Shown: piece after piece, positions 33,677 through 43,606 of the stretch
Position numbering within the stretch: the first letter of the stretch is position 1
How the letters are laid out: each line of letters starts with the position of its first letter
Source of the DNA: Shewanella colwelliana ATCC 39565
GTDB taxonomy: Bacteria; Pseudomonadota; Gammaproteobacteria; Enterobacterales; Shewanellaceae
Direction: 5' to 3'
Assembly: GCF_000518705.1 (NCBI RefSeq)
Contig: NZ_KI912483.1
Span: 17,754 to 74,676 of the forward strand
Length of the DNA stretch: 56,923 nucleotides
The notes under the pieces: model-generated
Database searches by the model: none
What the model saw: the letters and a program-made list of their open reading frames with translations, nothing else
What the model was told of the DNA's origin: nothing
Made by a program: the position numbers and the translations under genes

Positions 33677-34885
33677 ATGAAAAAGAGTTTACTAGCAACA
33701 GCATTAGCGGCTGTCATATTTGTACCTGCAGCATCAGCCATTGAAATCTACAAAGATGATAAAAATGCTGTTGAAATTGGCGGATTTATCGACGCCCGTG
33801 TGATTAACACTCAAGGCGAAACCGAAGTCGTTAACGGCGCATCGCGTATTAATTTCGGTTTTACTCGGGAAATGACCGACGGCTGGAAAGCCTTTACCAA
33901 GCTTGAATGGGGTGTTAACCCATTTGGTAACAGTGAAATTGTTTACAGCAGTGAAAGTAATTTTGAATCTCAAAGTGGTGATTTCCTTAATAACCGTTTG
34001 GGTTATGTTGGCCTTAGCCATGATACCTACGGAAGTTTGACCATTGGTAAGCAGTGGGGTGCATGGTATGACGTCGTGTACAACACCAACTATGGCTTTG
34101 TATGGGATGGTAACGCGGCAGGTGTTTACACTTACAACAAAGCAGATGGTGCCATCAATGGTGTAGGTCGTGGTGACAAAATCGTCCAATATCGTAATGG
34201 CTTTGGTGATGTGAGCTTTGCTGTGCAAGCGCAGCTAAAAAATAATAGTTTCTATACCTGTGAAAACCTTCCCGGACTTAGCACTGATTGCGAGGAACGT
34301 TGGAATAATAACGAAGAGTCACAAGAAGTCGATTATGGCTACACATATGGTGGTTCTGTAACTTATCAAGCTACTGATAAACTAGTCCTAACCGCAGGTG
34401 TTAACCGCGGAGAGTTCGATGTCAGTTTCCATACTGGTGAACAGATCACCGCTGTGGACTTAATTTACGGTGCTGGTGTGACTTGGGGTAACTTTGACGC
34501 TGATGGCTTCTATGGTGCAGCGAACTTCAACAAGAATGAAAACCACGATACCGATAACTTAGGTCGTTTGATCAAAGATTCTTACGGAATTGAGTCATTG
34601 TTCTCATACAAGTTTGAAAATGGTTTACGTCCATTTATCTCCTACAACCTTCTTGATGCTGGTAGCGATTATGTTATTCAACCAAATAACGTAGACCCTA
34701 CTGATGTTTTCAAGCGTCAATTTGTTGTAGCGGGTTTACACTATGTTTGGGATGCCAACACAGTACTTTATATTGAAGGCCGTAAAGACTTTAGTGACTT
34801 TAGCAGTGCAGACCAAGAGCAAGAAGCGAGAATGTCTATCTCAGAAGAAGATGGTATAGCAATTGGTATTCGTTACACTTTGTAA
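33677..34885 (+). CDS. outer-membrane porin (Gram-negative porin family)
   Basis: A 402-residue protein with a signal peptide (MKKSLLATALAAVIFVPAAS-A, cleavage near 21). Amphipathic beta-strands follow and the chain ends in the outer-membrane sorting motif GIAIGIRYTL. Porin features include GFIDARVI at the start of the barrel, GRGDKIVQYRNGF, and loops rich in Asp and Asn. I chose the ATG at 33677, after AGGCGATC. The open frame runs 18 codons further upstream without a signal-peptide fit. It is monocistronic, with a perfect terminator. Substrate unknown. Confidence 0.9.
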   Translation: MKKSLLATALAAVIFVPAASAIEIYKDDKNAVEIGGFIDARVINTQGETEVVNGASRINFGFTREMTDGWKAFTKLEWGVNPFGNSEIVYSSESNFESQSGDFLNNRLGYVGLSHDTYGSLTIGKQWGAWYDVVYNTNYGFVWDGNAAGVYTYNKADGAINGVGRGDKIVQYRNGFGDVSFAVQAQLKNNSFYTCENLPGLSTDCEERWNNNEESQEVDYGYTYGGSVTYQATDKLVLTAGVNRGEFDVSFHTGEQITAVDLIYGAGVTWGNFDADGFYGAANFNKNENHDTDNLGRLIKDSYGIESLFSYKFENGLRPFISYNLLDAGSDYVIQPNNVDPTDVFKRQFVVAGLHYVWDANTVLYIEGRKDFSDFSSADQEQEARMSISEEDGIAIGIRYTL

Positions 34886-34910
34886 GGCTTAAATCGATAA
34901 AAAATAGACA

Positions 34911-34942
34911 AAAAAGCGCTTCATATATGAAGCGCTTTTTTT
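34911..34942 (+). terminator. terminator after the porin gene
   Basis: AAAAAAGCGCTTCAT / ATGAAGCGCTTTTTTT, a perfect, probably bidirectional hairpin. Confidence 0.93.
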
Positions 34943-35300
34943 GTGCCTTTCGCTCTTAAATATCACCTTTAACATAAATACAACACGCTGTTACTGCTTT
35001 TTGCTATTTGTAAGCAGAATCGGTATGTGTTGCATTTTGTGTCACCCTGTAAATGTTAGTTTATTTTGTTTTTATACAGCGGCTTACATATTTTTCTGGA
35101 TGGGTTTACGCCCATTTTTCGATAATTTTTAGCTGTTTGATGGGTATGCCTCAAATTAGATCTGTTACTTTTGTTGGTTGCTTGTTGCGCTTGTGTTTAT
35201 TTCTGTTGCGAATGTTGGCAATTAATACGATGCCAATTGTTCCAACTAAGCCAGATGGCTTTGCATAAATATAAAAGACATTGAAGTCTAGGAGAATGAC
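34943..35300. other. 358-nt intergenic region upstream of a TonB receptor; inverted repeat 35215-35236
   Basis: No gene was found. TTGGCA-N10-TGCCAA at 35215-35236 is an inverted repeat of the kind bound by dimeric repressors, 65 nt before the receptor start. A short hairpin ATGGG/CCCAT with T-run lies at 35100-35119. Both are weak predictions. Confidence 0.4.
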
Positions 35301-38111
35301 ATGCAACAGAATCGCAGCTTTTTAGGTGCCTCAATAAAGTTAGCTTTATTAGGTGCAGCGACAACCATGACCTTGGCCGCCCCACAAGCAATGGCGGCCG
35401 ATGATGACACGGTAGAAAGAATCGAAGTCACAGGTTCTCGAATTAAACGTACCGATATGGAGACGACAGTACCGATTACTACGCTAACTCGAGAAGATAT
35501 TGCGCAAACGGGTGCGATAAACGTCGCGGACATTCTCAACTCATCGCCGGTATCAATCGCCGCATCGGATCAATCTAATAGTGCGTTTTCAACCACGACA
35601 GTAGGCCTTAATACGACCGCGCTGCGTAATTTAGGACAGTCACGTACCTTGGTATTGGTTAATGGCCGTCGCTTTGTATCGGGTGTCGACCCATCCACGG
35701 GTTATGCGGTGGATTTGAATGCAATTCCGACATCAATGATTGAACGTATTGATATCTTGAAAAGCGCTTCGTCAGCTGTATATGGCTCGGATGCCGTTGC
35801 TGGTGTGGTAAACATCATTACACGTAGTGATTTTGATGGCGTGGAAATTAGTGCGCAGGCTGGTGTCGCGGGAGAGGGCGATCGAAAGACTAAGACAATT
35901 AGTATTACATCAGGTAAAGATTGGTCAGGCGGTAATGCTTGGGTTTCATTAGGTTATGACGATGATGATGGCATCAAAGCGACCGATCGTGATTTCTCAA
36001 GCCAAGATTTGGCGGTCTATTTAGATGATGATGGAAATGAGTACATCGATGCCCTCTATTCATCATACCCGCCTCAAGGACGCGTCAATGGTTATAACGC
36101 AGATGGCACGCCATTTACCGCTGATGGTCGATTTAATCGTGCATCATATCGCCAGCTAGTTACCCCGTTAGAGCGTAAGTATGCGGCAGCGGGTTTAACA
36201 CAAGAGATCAATGACGATGTGTCATTCTTTACTGAGATTAACTGGAACACGACTAAAACCAAAGACTCTACTATTGAACCGACACCACTTGATGTGGTGA
36301 ATGATATTTGGCTGCAGGACCGTAACGGTAGTGGAGGGATGAGCATCAATTCGCCTTTGGTACCTGATGCGTTGCGCAATGCTCTCGCTGCAGATGGTAT
36401 TTCAAACTTAAATGAAACCACCTTTGTTAGACGATTAGTTGAGTTTGGCGCGCGTTCTACCGATTTAGAGCGCGATACGGTTCGTATCGCGACTGGGGTG
36501 GATTGGCAGATAAATGATGAATGGGCCAACCAAACGTATTTAACTTGGGGTCGTACCGATCAGTTCCAAGAAAATGGCGGCCAGATGAATATTGAGCGTG
36601 CGGCTTTAGCGCTAGATGTTATGGATGATGGCAATGGCAACTTAGTTTGTGTTAATGAAGATGCGCGTTTGCAAGGTTGTGTGCCGCTAAACCTGTTTGG
36701 TGAAGGCACTGTGTCTCAAGACGCTGTTGACTATGTACGCGCCCCCGCTAAGGCAACGGGGTAAGCAGAGCAGTTTGTGATTGGAAGTACCGTGACAGGC
36801 GAGCTGCCTTGGGAGCTTTCTGGTGGTAATGTTGGTATGGCATTTGGGCTAGAATATCGTGAGGAGCGCGGTTCATACAGTCCTGGTGATTTAGCACAAA
36901 CGGGAGCGTCATCGACCAATAAGTCGGAACCAACCAATGGTAAATTGGACTCTAAAGATATCTACGCAGAAGCCATATTTCCCATCTTAGATTCATTAGA
37001 ATTAGATTTAGCAGCGCGTTATGCCGACCATTCTATTACTGGTGGTGATGTCACGTGGAATGCAGGTATAGAATTTACCCCACTAGATACATTAAAGTTT
37101 AGAGCATCGGCTGCAACGGCTATCCGCACGCCAAATATTTCTGATTTATATGGTGGTAGAGGGGAAACATTTGCGACGGTGGCAGATCCCTGTAATGGCA
37201 TTGATGCGAGCACATCTGGACAAGTGGCTGACAACTGTCGTTCTATCCAGTCGATTAATGACAGGATTACTGATCAAGGTGTGTTTGAACTCACCCAGAC
37301 AGAAGCACAAGGAACAGGTGGTACCACTGGTGGTAATGCTGATGTCAAAGCCGAAACCGCAGATACATGGAGTGCCGGCGTAATTTGGCAGGTGATGGAC
37401 GATCTCTCTATCACGCTTGATTACTATGATATTGCAGTAAAAGATGCCATCTCGACCACAAGTAGAACAACAGTATTGAATCGTTGTTTTGATGTGGCAT
37501 CGAGTGACTTCTCTGCGAACTGTAATGGTGCAGCCATTCGTGATCAGAACGGCGCATTAATTGAGGTGCATTCAGGTACGTCTAATGAAAACAATATCGA
37601 CACCTCCGGCTTTGATACAGAAATTAACTACACCGTTGATCTCGGTCCGGGTAGCTTCCGAGCACAATTGATTTGGAACTACACCAATGAGTACGTAATA
37701 ACCGGTATTGAAGATGGTGATGCTGTTGATTATGTTGGTGAAGTGCTCTATCCAGAACATCGTGCTAACTTAAACCTCTCTTACTTGATTGATGATTTCA
37801 ACCTTGCATGGCGTATGCGTTACTGGCATTCAGTGGTTGACTCTGTCAACGAAGAGAACTTCAACTTTACCACAGGTGAGCCACTCACCACGTACAATGA
37901 GATTGATGCAGTGGTTTACCATGACATCAATGCCCGCTATAACTTTAGCGAGAATTTTGAAGCGTCAGTGGGTGTTAGAAACCTATTCGATAAAGAGCCG
38001 CCAATTCTTCCTCAAGGCACTAACTCTGGAGGGACGGGGATTAATACCGCATCTGAAGCTTATGATGTAACGGGTCGATACTTCTATGCAGGTGTCAACG
38101 TAAGGTTCTAA
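35301..38111 (+). pseudogene. TonB-dependent receptor interrupted by one in-frame TAA
   Basis: A large outer-membrane receptor of 936 codons. The signal peptide is residues 1-32 (MQQNRSFLGASIKLALLGAA, then LAAPQAMA), the TonB-box-like region IEVTGSRIKR, and the plug domain follows (VADILNSSPV, GQSRTLVLVNGRR, SSAVYGSDAVAGVVNI). The 22-strand barrel ends in RYFYAGVNVRF. The TAA at 36762-36764 (codon 488) falls after APAKATG. The frame continues in phase as AEQFVIGSTVTGELPWELSG to a normal C-terminus. One base change (from CAA, GAA or AAA) explains it. Nonsense mutation, sequence error and suppression are all possible. Confidence 0.88.
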
Positions 38112-38130
38112 CCGTTTATTTATGATAAAT

Positions 38131-38161
38131 AAAACGCCAACATTGATATGTTGGCGTTTTT
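38131..38161 (+). terminator. terminator after the first TonB receptor
   Basis: AAAACGCCAACAT and ATGTTGGCGTTTTT form a strong stem 19 nt past the stop. Confidence 0.92.
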
Positions 38162-38651
38162 GTAATCTATTCTTTACAAAAATAGAGTTTTACGTCTTTG
38201 GCAATCGCCCCACCACAGTGACCTTAAACAGTCTTTCCACTTTATATCAGCCTCTATCAAACTCTTTTAATTCTAACAAGCTCTCAGTGCATTCCACTCC
38301 ACCCCCCATTTACTTTAGCATCTGGTTATCTATTTTGGGGGCGTAAAGTAAGCTTATTTCTTGTTTTTTAGACTTTTTCCTTTCTCCCGCTAAGGTCTTA
38401 TGGGCGCTTTTTACACGTGGGTTATTTAAGAAGAACTGCCGGGAAGAGATCTATTTTTTATGCATAAATGAGAGGTTAGCCTACAAATTAACCGTTCATT
38501 CCATAAATCTGTGAAAATAATGAGACGAATGTTGATTAAATGTTTCACATGTGGTTCTATTTGTTTGCGAATGTGCACAAGTGTAACAACAGATGTTGAT
38601 TTGTGTTTACTTTCACACAAAAATAAAAAATAAAGTCCAGGGAGAAACAAC
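38162..38651. other. 490-nt intergenic region between two TonB receptors
   Basis: No gene is supported here. The last 200 nt are AT-rich and probably carry the promoter of the second receptor. I found no convincing Fur or CRP site. Confidence 0.5.
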
Positions 38652-41258
38652 ATGTATAAGAACAGCTTATTAGCTAATTCAGTGCGTTTCGCACTAGTTA
38701 GTGGTGCAGCTATGACTGCTTTTACTGCTCCAGCAGTATTCGCAGCAGATGAAGAGTCTGCAGAAAAAGTTGAACGTATTGAAGTTACTGGTTCACGTAT
38801 TAAGCGTAGCGATCTAGAAGGTGCTTCACCTGTAACAACGATCACTGCAGACGACATGAAAGTTGAAGGTAACTTTACTGTAGCTGATGCGCTACGTAAC
38901 AGTAACTTAAACTCATTCGGTTCATTCTCTGAGCGTTCAGGTAGCTCAGCACAGTCTCAAGCAACTATCGATCTACGTGGTGCTGGCTCAAGCCGTACTC
39001 TAGTTCTTATTGATGGTAAGCGTTTCCCAGGCTCACCAACACTAGGTGGCGCTTCAGCTAACCTTAACGCTATCCCAATGGCGGCTGTTGAGCGTATTGA
39101 AATTCTAACTGACGGTGCATCTTCTACCTACGGTTCTGACGCGATTGCTGGTGTTGTTAACATCATCATGAAAAAGAACTTCCAAGGTATCGAATTCAAC
39201 GTTGGTGGCGGTTCACGTGACCGTGACGGCGGACTAACAAGTAAAGAGTTCTCAGTCGTTGCTGGTTACGAAATGGATAAGGGTAACATTACCTTTGCAT
39301 TTGACCACCAGGACCGTAAAGGTATTGCTGATGGCGACCGTGCATTTACAGCACCTTGGATGCGTGACCTAGACGGTGACGGTACAATTCAAGCGTATAA
39401 CGAGACTGATGGCTGGTCTATCTACGGTGCAACGGTTGCAGCACCTGACTTCTCTACAACACAAGCTTCACCATTGTGTGATGACTTAGCTGCAGAATAC
39501 GGTGACAATGTATTTAAGACTGTTGCTGCTGATACTGATTGGGGTCCAGGTTCAACTTACTGTATGTATGCATACGGTAATGTGTCTTATAACAAGGCAT
39601 CTGTTGACCGTAACACTGTTTATGTTGATGCAAACTATGAAATCGCTGAAGATGTTGAGTGGTTTGGTCGCATCATGTTTACTCAGAACAACTCATTTGG
39701 TCGTTATGCGCCGCCAGCTGCTGCTTGGAATAACATGGCTGCTGACAACCCACATAACCCATACGGCGAAGAAACTAAAGGTTACTTCCGTTGGGTTGGT
39801 ATCGGAACACGTGATGGTAGCGTAGATGATTATAACCAAGATTACCTAACTGGTCTTCGCGGTTCTATCAGTGCATGGAATGATGCAACGTGGGAATTCT
39901 ACTACCACTACAACAAAGCTGATAACAAGTCTATCGGTGAGTACTACTTAAGCTATTCAGGTCTTGCTTACAACGAAGCTAACGGAATCGATCTTGGTTC
40001 TGAAGCTGGTGTAAACAACATGAAAGCAACGACTCTTACTCAAGATTCAGCCACTTTCCACCAGTACAATGCAGGTATCGGTTTCGATGCATTTGAACTA
40101 CCAGGTGGTACTGTTGCTCATTACTTCGGTATGGAATACTTCGAGCAAGATTTCGCTTCAGTATATGATGCGCAATCAGAAGCTGGTTTAGTTGGTGGTA
40201 GCGCAGGTAACTCTGCTGGTGGTGACCGTCAAGTATGGGCAGCTTTCTATGAAGCAGCATTACCAATTATCGATTCTGTAGAAGTTAACGTAGCGGCTCG
40301 TTTCGATGATTACAGCGACTTTGGTACAAACGTAGCGCCTAAGGTTTCTGTTCGCTGGCAAGCACTTGAAAATATCGTAGTTCGTGCGTCTTACTCTGAA
40401 GCGTTCCGCGCTCCAGCACTAGATCAGCTATATGCTGCGACTACATTCAGTGCCGATACCGGTACCGATTACCCATACTGTAAGTCTAATAATATTTCTG
40501 ATTGTTCGAGCAAGCAGTACGATACCTATATTCGTGCTAACAGTGACCTAGGACCTGAAACTTCAGAGTACATTAACTTCGGTGTGGCATGGGATGTTGT
40601 TGATAACTTCGGTATCAAGGTTGACTACTTCGACCTAAACATCGACAACGTGATCAGCCGTCGTTCAATCACTAACGTGATGGACGGTATCGCTTCTGGT
40701 GACCTAGCAACTACAGAAACTTTCTATGTAAACCGTGCTCCAGGAACTGGTGGCGCGCTAGGTAAAGCTCTTGAAATTGGTACTGGTTACGGTAACGGTG
40801 ACAAGATGCAAATTACTGGTATCGACGTTGGCCTAAACGGTAACATCGAAACAGGTATCGGTGATTTCTCTATGAACTGGATGAACAGCTTCGTATTGGA
40901 TTACATCGTGGAAGTAGAAGGTGGTGCTGACGCCATCAATACTGCAGGCTGGAACGGTCAACCTGACTACAAGTCTAACTTCACAACTACTTACTCAATG
41001 GGTGACCATCGTGTATCTTGGAACGTGAACTACACTGCATCAACTTATGAAGTTAAGGATGAAGGTAAGTTAGACGATTGGTTAATCCACAACTTAAGCT
41101 ACACGTATGATGCGGGTTCATATGGTTCTATCATGGTAGGTGTTAACAACCTAACTGACGAAGATCCAGTACTATCTTCAGATGGTAAGTATGAAAATGC
41201 TGACCTATACAACAACTACGGTCGTGAATACCGTGCGAGCTACACTCTTAAGTTCTAA
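38652..41258 (+). CDS. TonB-dependent receptor, outer membrane
   Basis: An 868-residue intact receptor. The signal peptide is about residues 1-31 (MYKNSLLANSVRFALVSGAA, then TAPAVFAA) and the TonB-box-like segment is VERIEVTGSRIKRSD. The plug carries GSSRTLVLIDGKRFPG and GASSTYGSDAIAGVVNIIMKK. The C-terminal barrel ends in YRASYTLKF, a typical outer-membrane sorting end. The ATG follows CAGGGAGAAAC. Plug sequence is close to the disrupted receptor upstream, so the two are probably paralogues. Ligand unknown; size and type fit the carbohydrate, peptide or siderophore receptors numerous in Shewanella. Confidence 0.93.
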   Translation: MYKNSLLANSVRFALVSGAAMTAFTAPAVFAADEESAEKVERIEVTGSRIKRSDLEGASPVTTITADDMKVEGNFTVADALRNSNLNSFGSFSERSGSSAQSQATIDLRGAGSSRTLVLIDGKRFPGSPTLGGASANLNAIPMAAVERIEILTDGASSTYGSDAIAGVVNIIMKKNFQGIEFNVGGGSRDRDGGLTSKEFSVVAGYEMDKGNITFAFDHQDRKGIADGDRAFTAPWMRDLDGDGTIQAYNETDGWSIYGATVAAPDFSTTQASPLCDDLAAEYGDNVFKTVAADTDWGPGSTYCMYAYGNVSYNKASVDRNTVYVDANYEIAEDVEWFGRIMFTQNNSFGRYAPPAAAWNNMAADNPHNPYGEETKGYFRWVGIGTRDGSVDDYNQDYLTGLRGSISAWNDATWEFYYHYNKADNKSIGEYYLSYSGLAYNEANGIDLGSEAGVNNMKATTLTQDSATFHQYNAGIGFDAFELPGGTVAHYFGMEYFEQDFASVYDAQSEAGLVGGSAGNSAGGDRQVWAAFYEAALPIIDSVEVNVAARFDDYSDFGTNVAPKVSVRWQALENIVVRASYSEAFRAPALDQLYAATTFSADTGTDYPYCKSNNISDCSSKQYDTYIRANSDLGPETSEYINFGVAWDVVDNFGIKVDYFDLNIDNVISRRSITNVMDGIASGDLATTETFYVNRAPGTGGALGKALEIGTGYGNGDKMQITGIDVGLNGNIETGIGDFSMNWMNSFVLDYIVEVEGGADAINTAGWNGQPDYKSNFTTTYSMGDHRVSWNVNYTASTYEVKDEGKLDDWLIHNLSYTYDAGSYGSIMVGVNNLTDEDPVLSSDGKYENADLYNNYGREYRASYTLKF

Positions 41259-41292
41259 GAGCTAGTTAAACGTTGATATAGAAATAGTGTAA

Positions 41293-41321
41293 GAAAAAGG
41301 CCCTTTATAGGGCCTTTTTTT
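41293..41321 (+). terminator. terminator after the second TonB receptor
   Basis: AAAAAGGCCC / GGGCCTTTTTTT hairpin, 34 nt past the stop. Confidence 0.92.
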
Positions 41322-41366
41322 ATGGTGTATTATCAAGCATCAAAACAATAACTAAATGGTGGCGTG

Positions 41367-42332
41367 ATGAGTTCGCATTGGGATGAGTATTGGCAGCAAG
41401 GGCATTTAACTTCTTTTGGTGATAGTTTTAAGGGTAATTATTCTGGCGTATTGAGTACCCTATGGAATACAGAGTTCGCTAAGTTAAAGCCAAACTTTAA
41501 GGTATTAGATGTTGCTACGGGAAATGGTGCACTGCCACTGCTAATCAATCAGTTTTTTCGTGACCAACAAATAGGCGGGCATGTTGATGGTGTTGATTTA
41601 GCACAGATCGCTACAGATTTATCAACTCAACAGCTGAATGATGAAGTAACTGTCTCACTGATCTCGAATATTAATGGTAACGAGTTGCCATTCGAGAAGG
41701 GCCAATATGATTTGGTCATGTCTCAATTTGGTATCGAATATTCTGATCTTTCACGCTCTATTCCTGAAGCGCTAAGAGTATTGAAAACCGGTGGCAGGTT
41801 TTGCGTCGTTACTCATCACAGCCGTTCAATGATCATTAATAGAAATCGAGACATTTTGGCATTAATTAATGATAGCGCCGTGGATAATGTATTTAGCATC
41901 ATCACAGCACTCGTTAAAAGAATGGGGAATATGAGCAATGGTGATGATCTAAAACGTATCAAAATTGATCCTGAAGCCGAGCGTTTAAGAGGAGAGTTAA
42001 ATACGGAAATTAATACTTTGGCAAAACTCAATGAAGCGGCTTTAAAAGATTGTGAGTTACTCAATTACGTTGCCACACTGTTTCAGCAAGGTCTATTCTG
42101 GTCGGTTGACAAAAAGCTGACTTACATCGAGTTTGCATCAGGTCAAATAGCTTCGTTGAAAGAGCGCCTCGGAGAACTCGTTAACGCGGCACTTTCTGAA
42201 CAAAAAGTAGCAGACATATTAGCGTCATTATCAGACGCAGCGCTAGAATGCATCGACACTATTTGTGATGACGAAGGTAAGATATTGGCTTGGAAGATAA
42301 CCTTGATTAAGCTTTCTGAGTCGTCATGTTAA
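41367..42332 (+). CDS. class I SAM-dependent methyltransferase
   Basis: A 321-residue protein with a Rossmann-type methyltransferase domain in the first half. Motif I is VLDVATGNGALPLL (about 50-63), an acidic motif II is in VDGVDLAQIA, and motif IV is DLVMSQFGIEYSD. The second half is helical and unassigned (FQQGLFWSVDKKLTYIEF). The target is unknown. GTG at 41364 and ATG at 41367 are adjacent; I chose the ATG. It stands alone between the receptor terminator and the TonB2 cluster, with 491 nt before the latter. Confidence 0.85.
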   Translation: MSSHWDEYWQQGHLTSFGDSFKGNYSGVLSTLWNTEFAKLKPNFKVLDVATGNGALPLLINQFFRDQQIGGHVDGVDLAQIATDLSTQQLNDEVTVSLISNINGNELPFEKGQYDLVMSQFGIEYSDLSRSIPEALRVLKTGGRFCVVTHHSRSMIINRNRDILALINDSAVDNVFSIITALVKRMGNMSNGDDLKRIKIDPEAERLRGELNTEINTLAKLNEAALKDCELLNYVATLFQQGLFWSVDKKLTYIEFASGQIASLKERLGELVNAALSEQKVADILASLSDAALECIDTICDDEGKILAWKITLIKLSESSC

Positions 42333-42624
42333 ACACCTAATGATTGGCCTGCATTTGCCTAATTTAGACAGGACGAAGTGGTTAACGGTTTACATATTAG
42401 TGACATCTACAAGTTTTTAATGACAATTAGGTTGCGCGTTTGTTAAATCTTGTGGTGTTTTGTGTTAATGATTAAAGTCTTTGTTTATTAATGGTTTAGT
42501 GGTTTAGTCGTTCTAATTTGATAACAAGGTTCGTTGTGAAGTAATTACCAACTTGTCTGAAAAAGCACCTCTTATACGATTTTCGACTCCTAATCGCTTT
42601 TTCTACTAGTTTTAGCGCTCCCCA

Positions 42625-42646
42625 AATGTTGACACAGGTCAACATT
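42625..42646. promoter_or_regulatory. perfect 9-bp-arm palindrome, candidate operator
   Basis: AATGTTGAC, ACAG, GTCAACATT. The symmetry is complete apart from the 4-nt centre. No T-run follows directly. It lies about 180 nt upstream of the DUF3450-tonB operon. The binding protein is unknown. Confidence 0.5.
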
Positions 42647-42670
42647 TTGTGAAATGATGCCAGCGGGTCT

Positions 42671-42686
42671 ACACCCTGAGGGGTGT
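42671..42686 (+). other. GC-rich hairpin in the TonB2 operon leader
   Basis: ACACCC-TGAG-GGGTGT, a 6-bp stem with a tetraloop, 24 nt after the palindrome. It may be part of a 5' leader structure. No T-run, so not a terminator. Confidence 0.4.
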
Positions 42687-42823
42687 GGAAAAGGGAAGAT
42701 AATAACTAACAATCACAAGAGAAATGCACACTTATAGCTGAGGAATTCTTGCAAGATAAGCAGAAACCCGGTGTTGCTATTAAGTTAAACCTTTTATTTT
42801 TCACTTCAAATTGGTTGGGAACT

Positions 42824-43606
42824 ATGTCCAAGGTAAGCAATAGAACTAAAATCGCTACAGCGCTCGTAGGCGCGCTGGCCTTAGCAGGCAGTAACTTAGT
42901 GGTTGCAGATCCACTTTCAGAAGTACAGAAAGCGGATACTAAGATTCACACAGATGCAGCAGCATCTCAAAAGAAAGTCGATAAGTATTACGACCAAGCG
43001 CAAGATATGGCGTTTGAATATGGTCAAGTTGCTGACACGCGTGAGTCAACTAAGTCATACAATGATTACGTTGCTGGTTTGGTCGCAGACCAAGAAGCAA
43101 CAATGAAACTTATTCAAGATGACATCAACGGCGTTGACAAGCTTCGTCAAGGCGTTGTGCCACTTATGTTCAAGATGGTTGATGCACTGGAGCAATTCAT
43201 TGCACTTGATCTACCATTTAATCTAGATGCTCGTGAAGCGCGTGTTAAACGTCTACGTGAAACCCTAGATACCGCTAACGTAACTTTGGCTGAAAAATAC
43301 CGTCTTATCTTAGATGCATATAACATCGAGCGTGAATATGGCTCTAAGTTGAATGTTGAAACGGGTAAGCTGCAATTAGATAGCAAAGAGATCCTTGTTG
43401 ACTTCATCAACTTCGGTCGCGTTGGCTTCTACGCACAAAGCCTAGACCAAAAGTCTGCATGGATGTTTAATCCAGAGACTAAAGCATGGGACAAGCTAGA
43501 AGATAGCTACCTACGTAACATTACTAAAGCAATTCGCCAAGCTCGTGGCCAAGGTGCTCCAGATATGTTCGCGTTACCAATCCCTGCTGCGGAGGCTGCA
43601 CAATAA
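42824..43606 (+). CDS. DUF3450 periplasmic protein of the TonB2 cluster
   Basis: A 260-residue exported protein, signal peptide MSKVSNRTKIATALVGALAL-AGSNLVVA (cleavage near 28), then a largely coiled-coil DUF3450 domain. Its genes typically precede ttpC-exbB2-exbD2-tonB2 in Vibrio and Shewanella, so a role in coupling or scaffolding TonB2 is likely but untested here. I chose the ATG at 42824, after TTGGGAAC, because it gives a proper signal peptide. Its TAA shares one base with the ttpC ATG (TAATG). Confidence 0.88.
   Translation: MSKVSNRTKIATALVGALALAGSNLVVADPLSEVQKADTKIHTDAAASQKKVDKYYDQAQDMAFEYGQVADTRESTKSYNDYVAGLVADQEATMKLIQDDINGVDKLRQGVVPLMFKMVDALEQFIALDLPFNLDAREARVKRLRETLDTANVTLAEKYRLILDAYNIEREYGSKLNVETGKLQLDSKEILVDFINFGRVGFYAQSLDQKSAWMFNPETKAWDKLEDSYLRNITKAIRQARGQGAPDMFALPIPAAEAAQ

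Larger units (their letters stand above)
42333..42823. other. 491-nt control region upstream of the TonB2 cluster
   Basis: No gene is seen. It holds the palindrome at 42625-42646 and the hairpin at 42671-42686. A TTG at 42749 opens the DUF3450 frame but has no ribosome-binding site. GATAATAACTAACAATCAC at 42697-42715 loosely recalls a Fur box, too weak to call. Confidence 0.5.

Noticed and set aside
34941..35268. two small overlapping open frames after the porin gene
   Set aside because: They begin inside or beside the terminator, lack ribosome-binding sites and look like random AT-rich translations.
42697..42715. Fur box before the TonB2 operon
   Set aside because: Only loosely similar to GATAATGATAATCATTATC and without good dyad symmetry.
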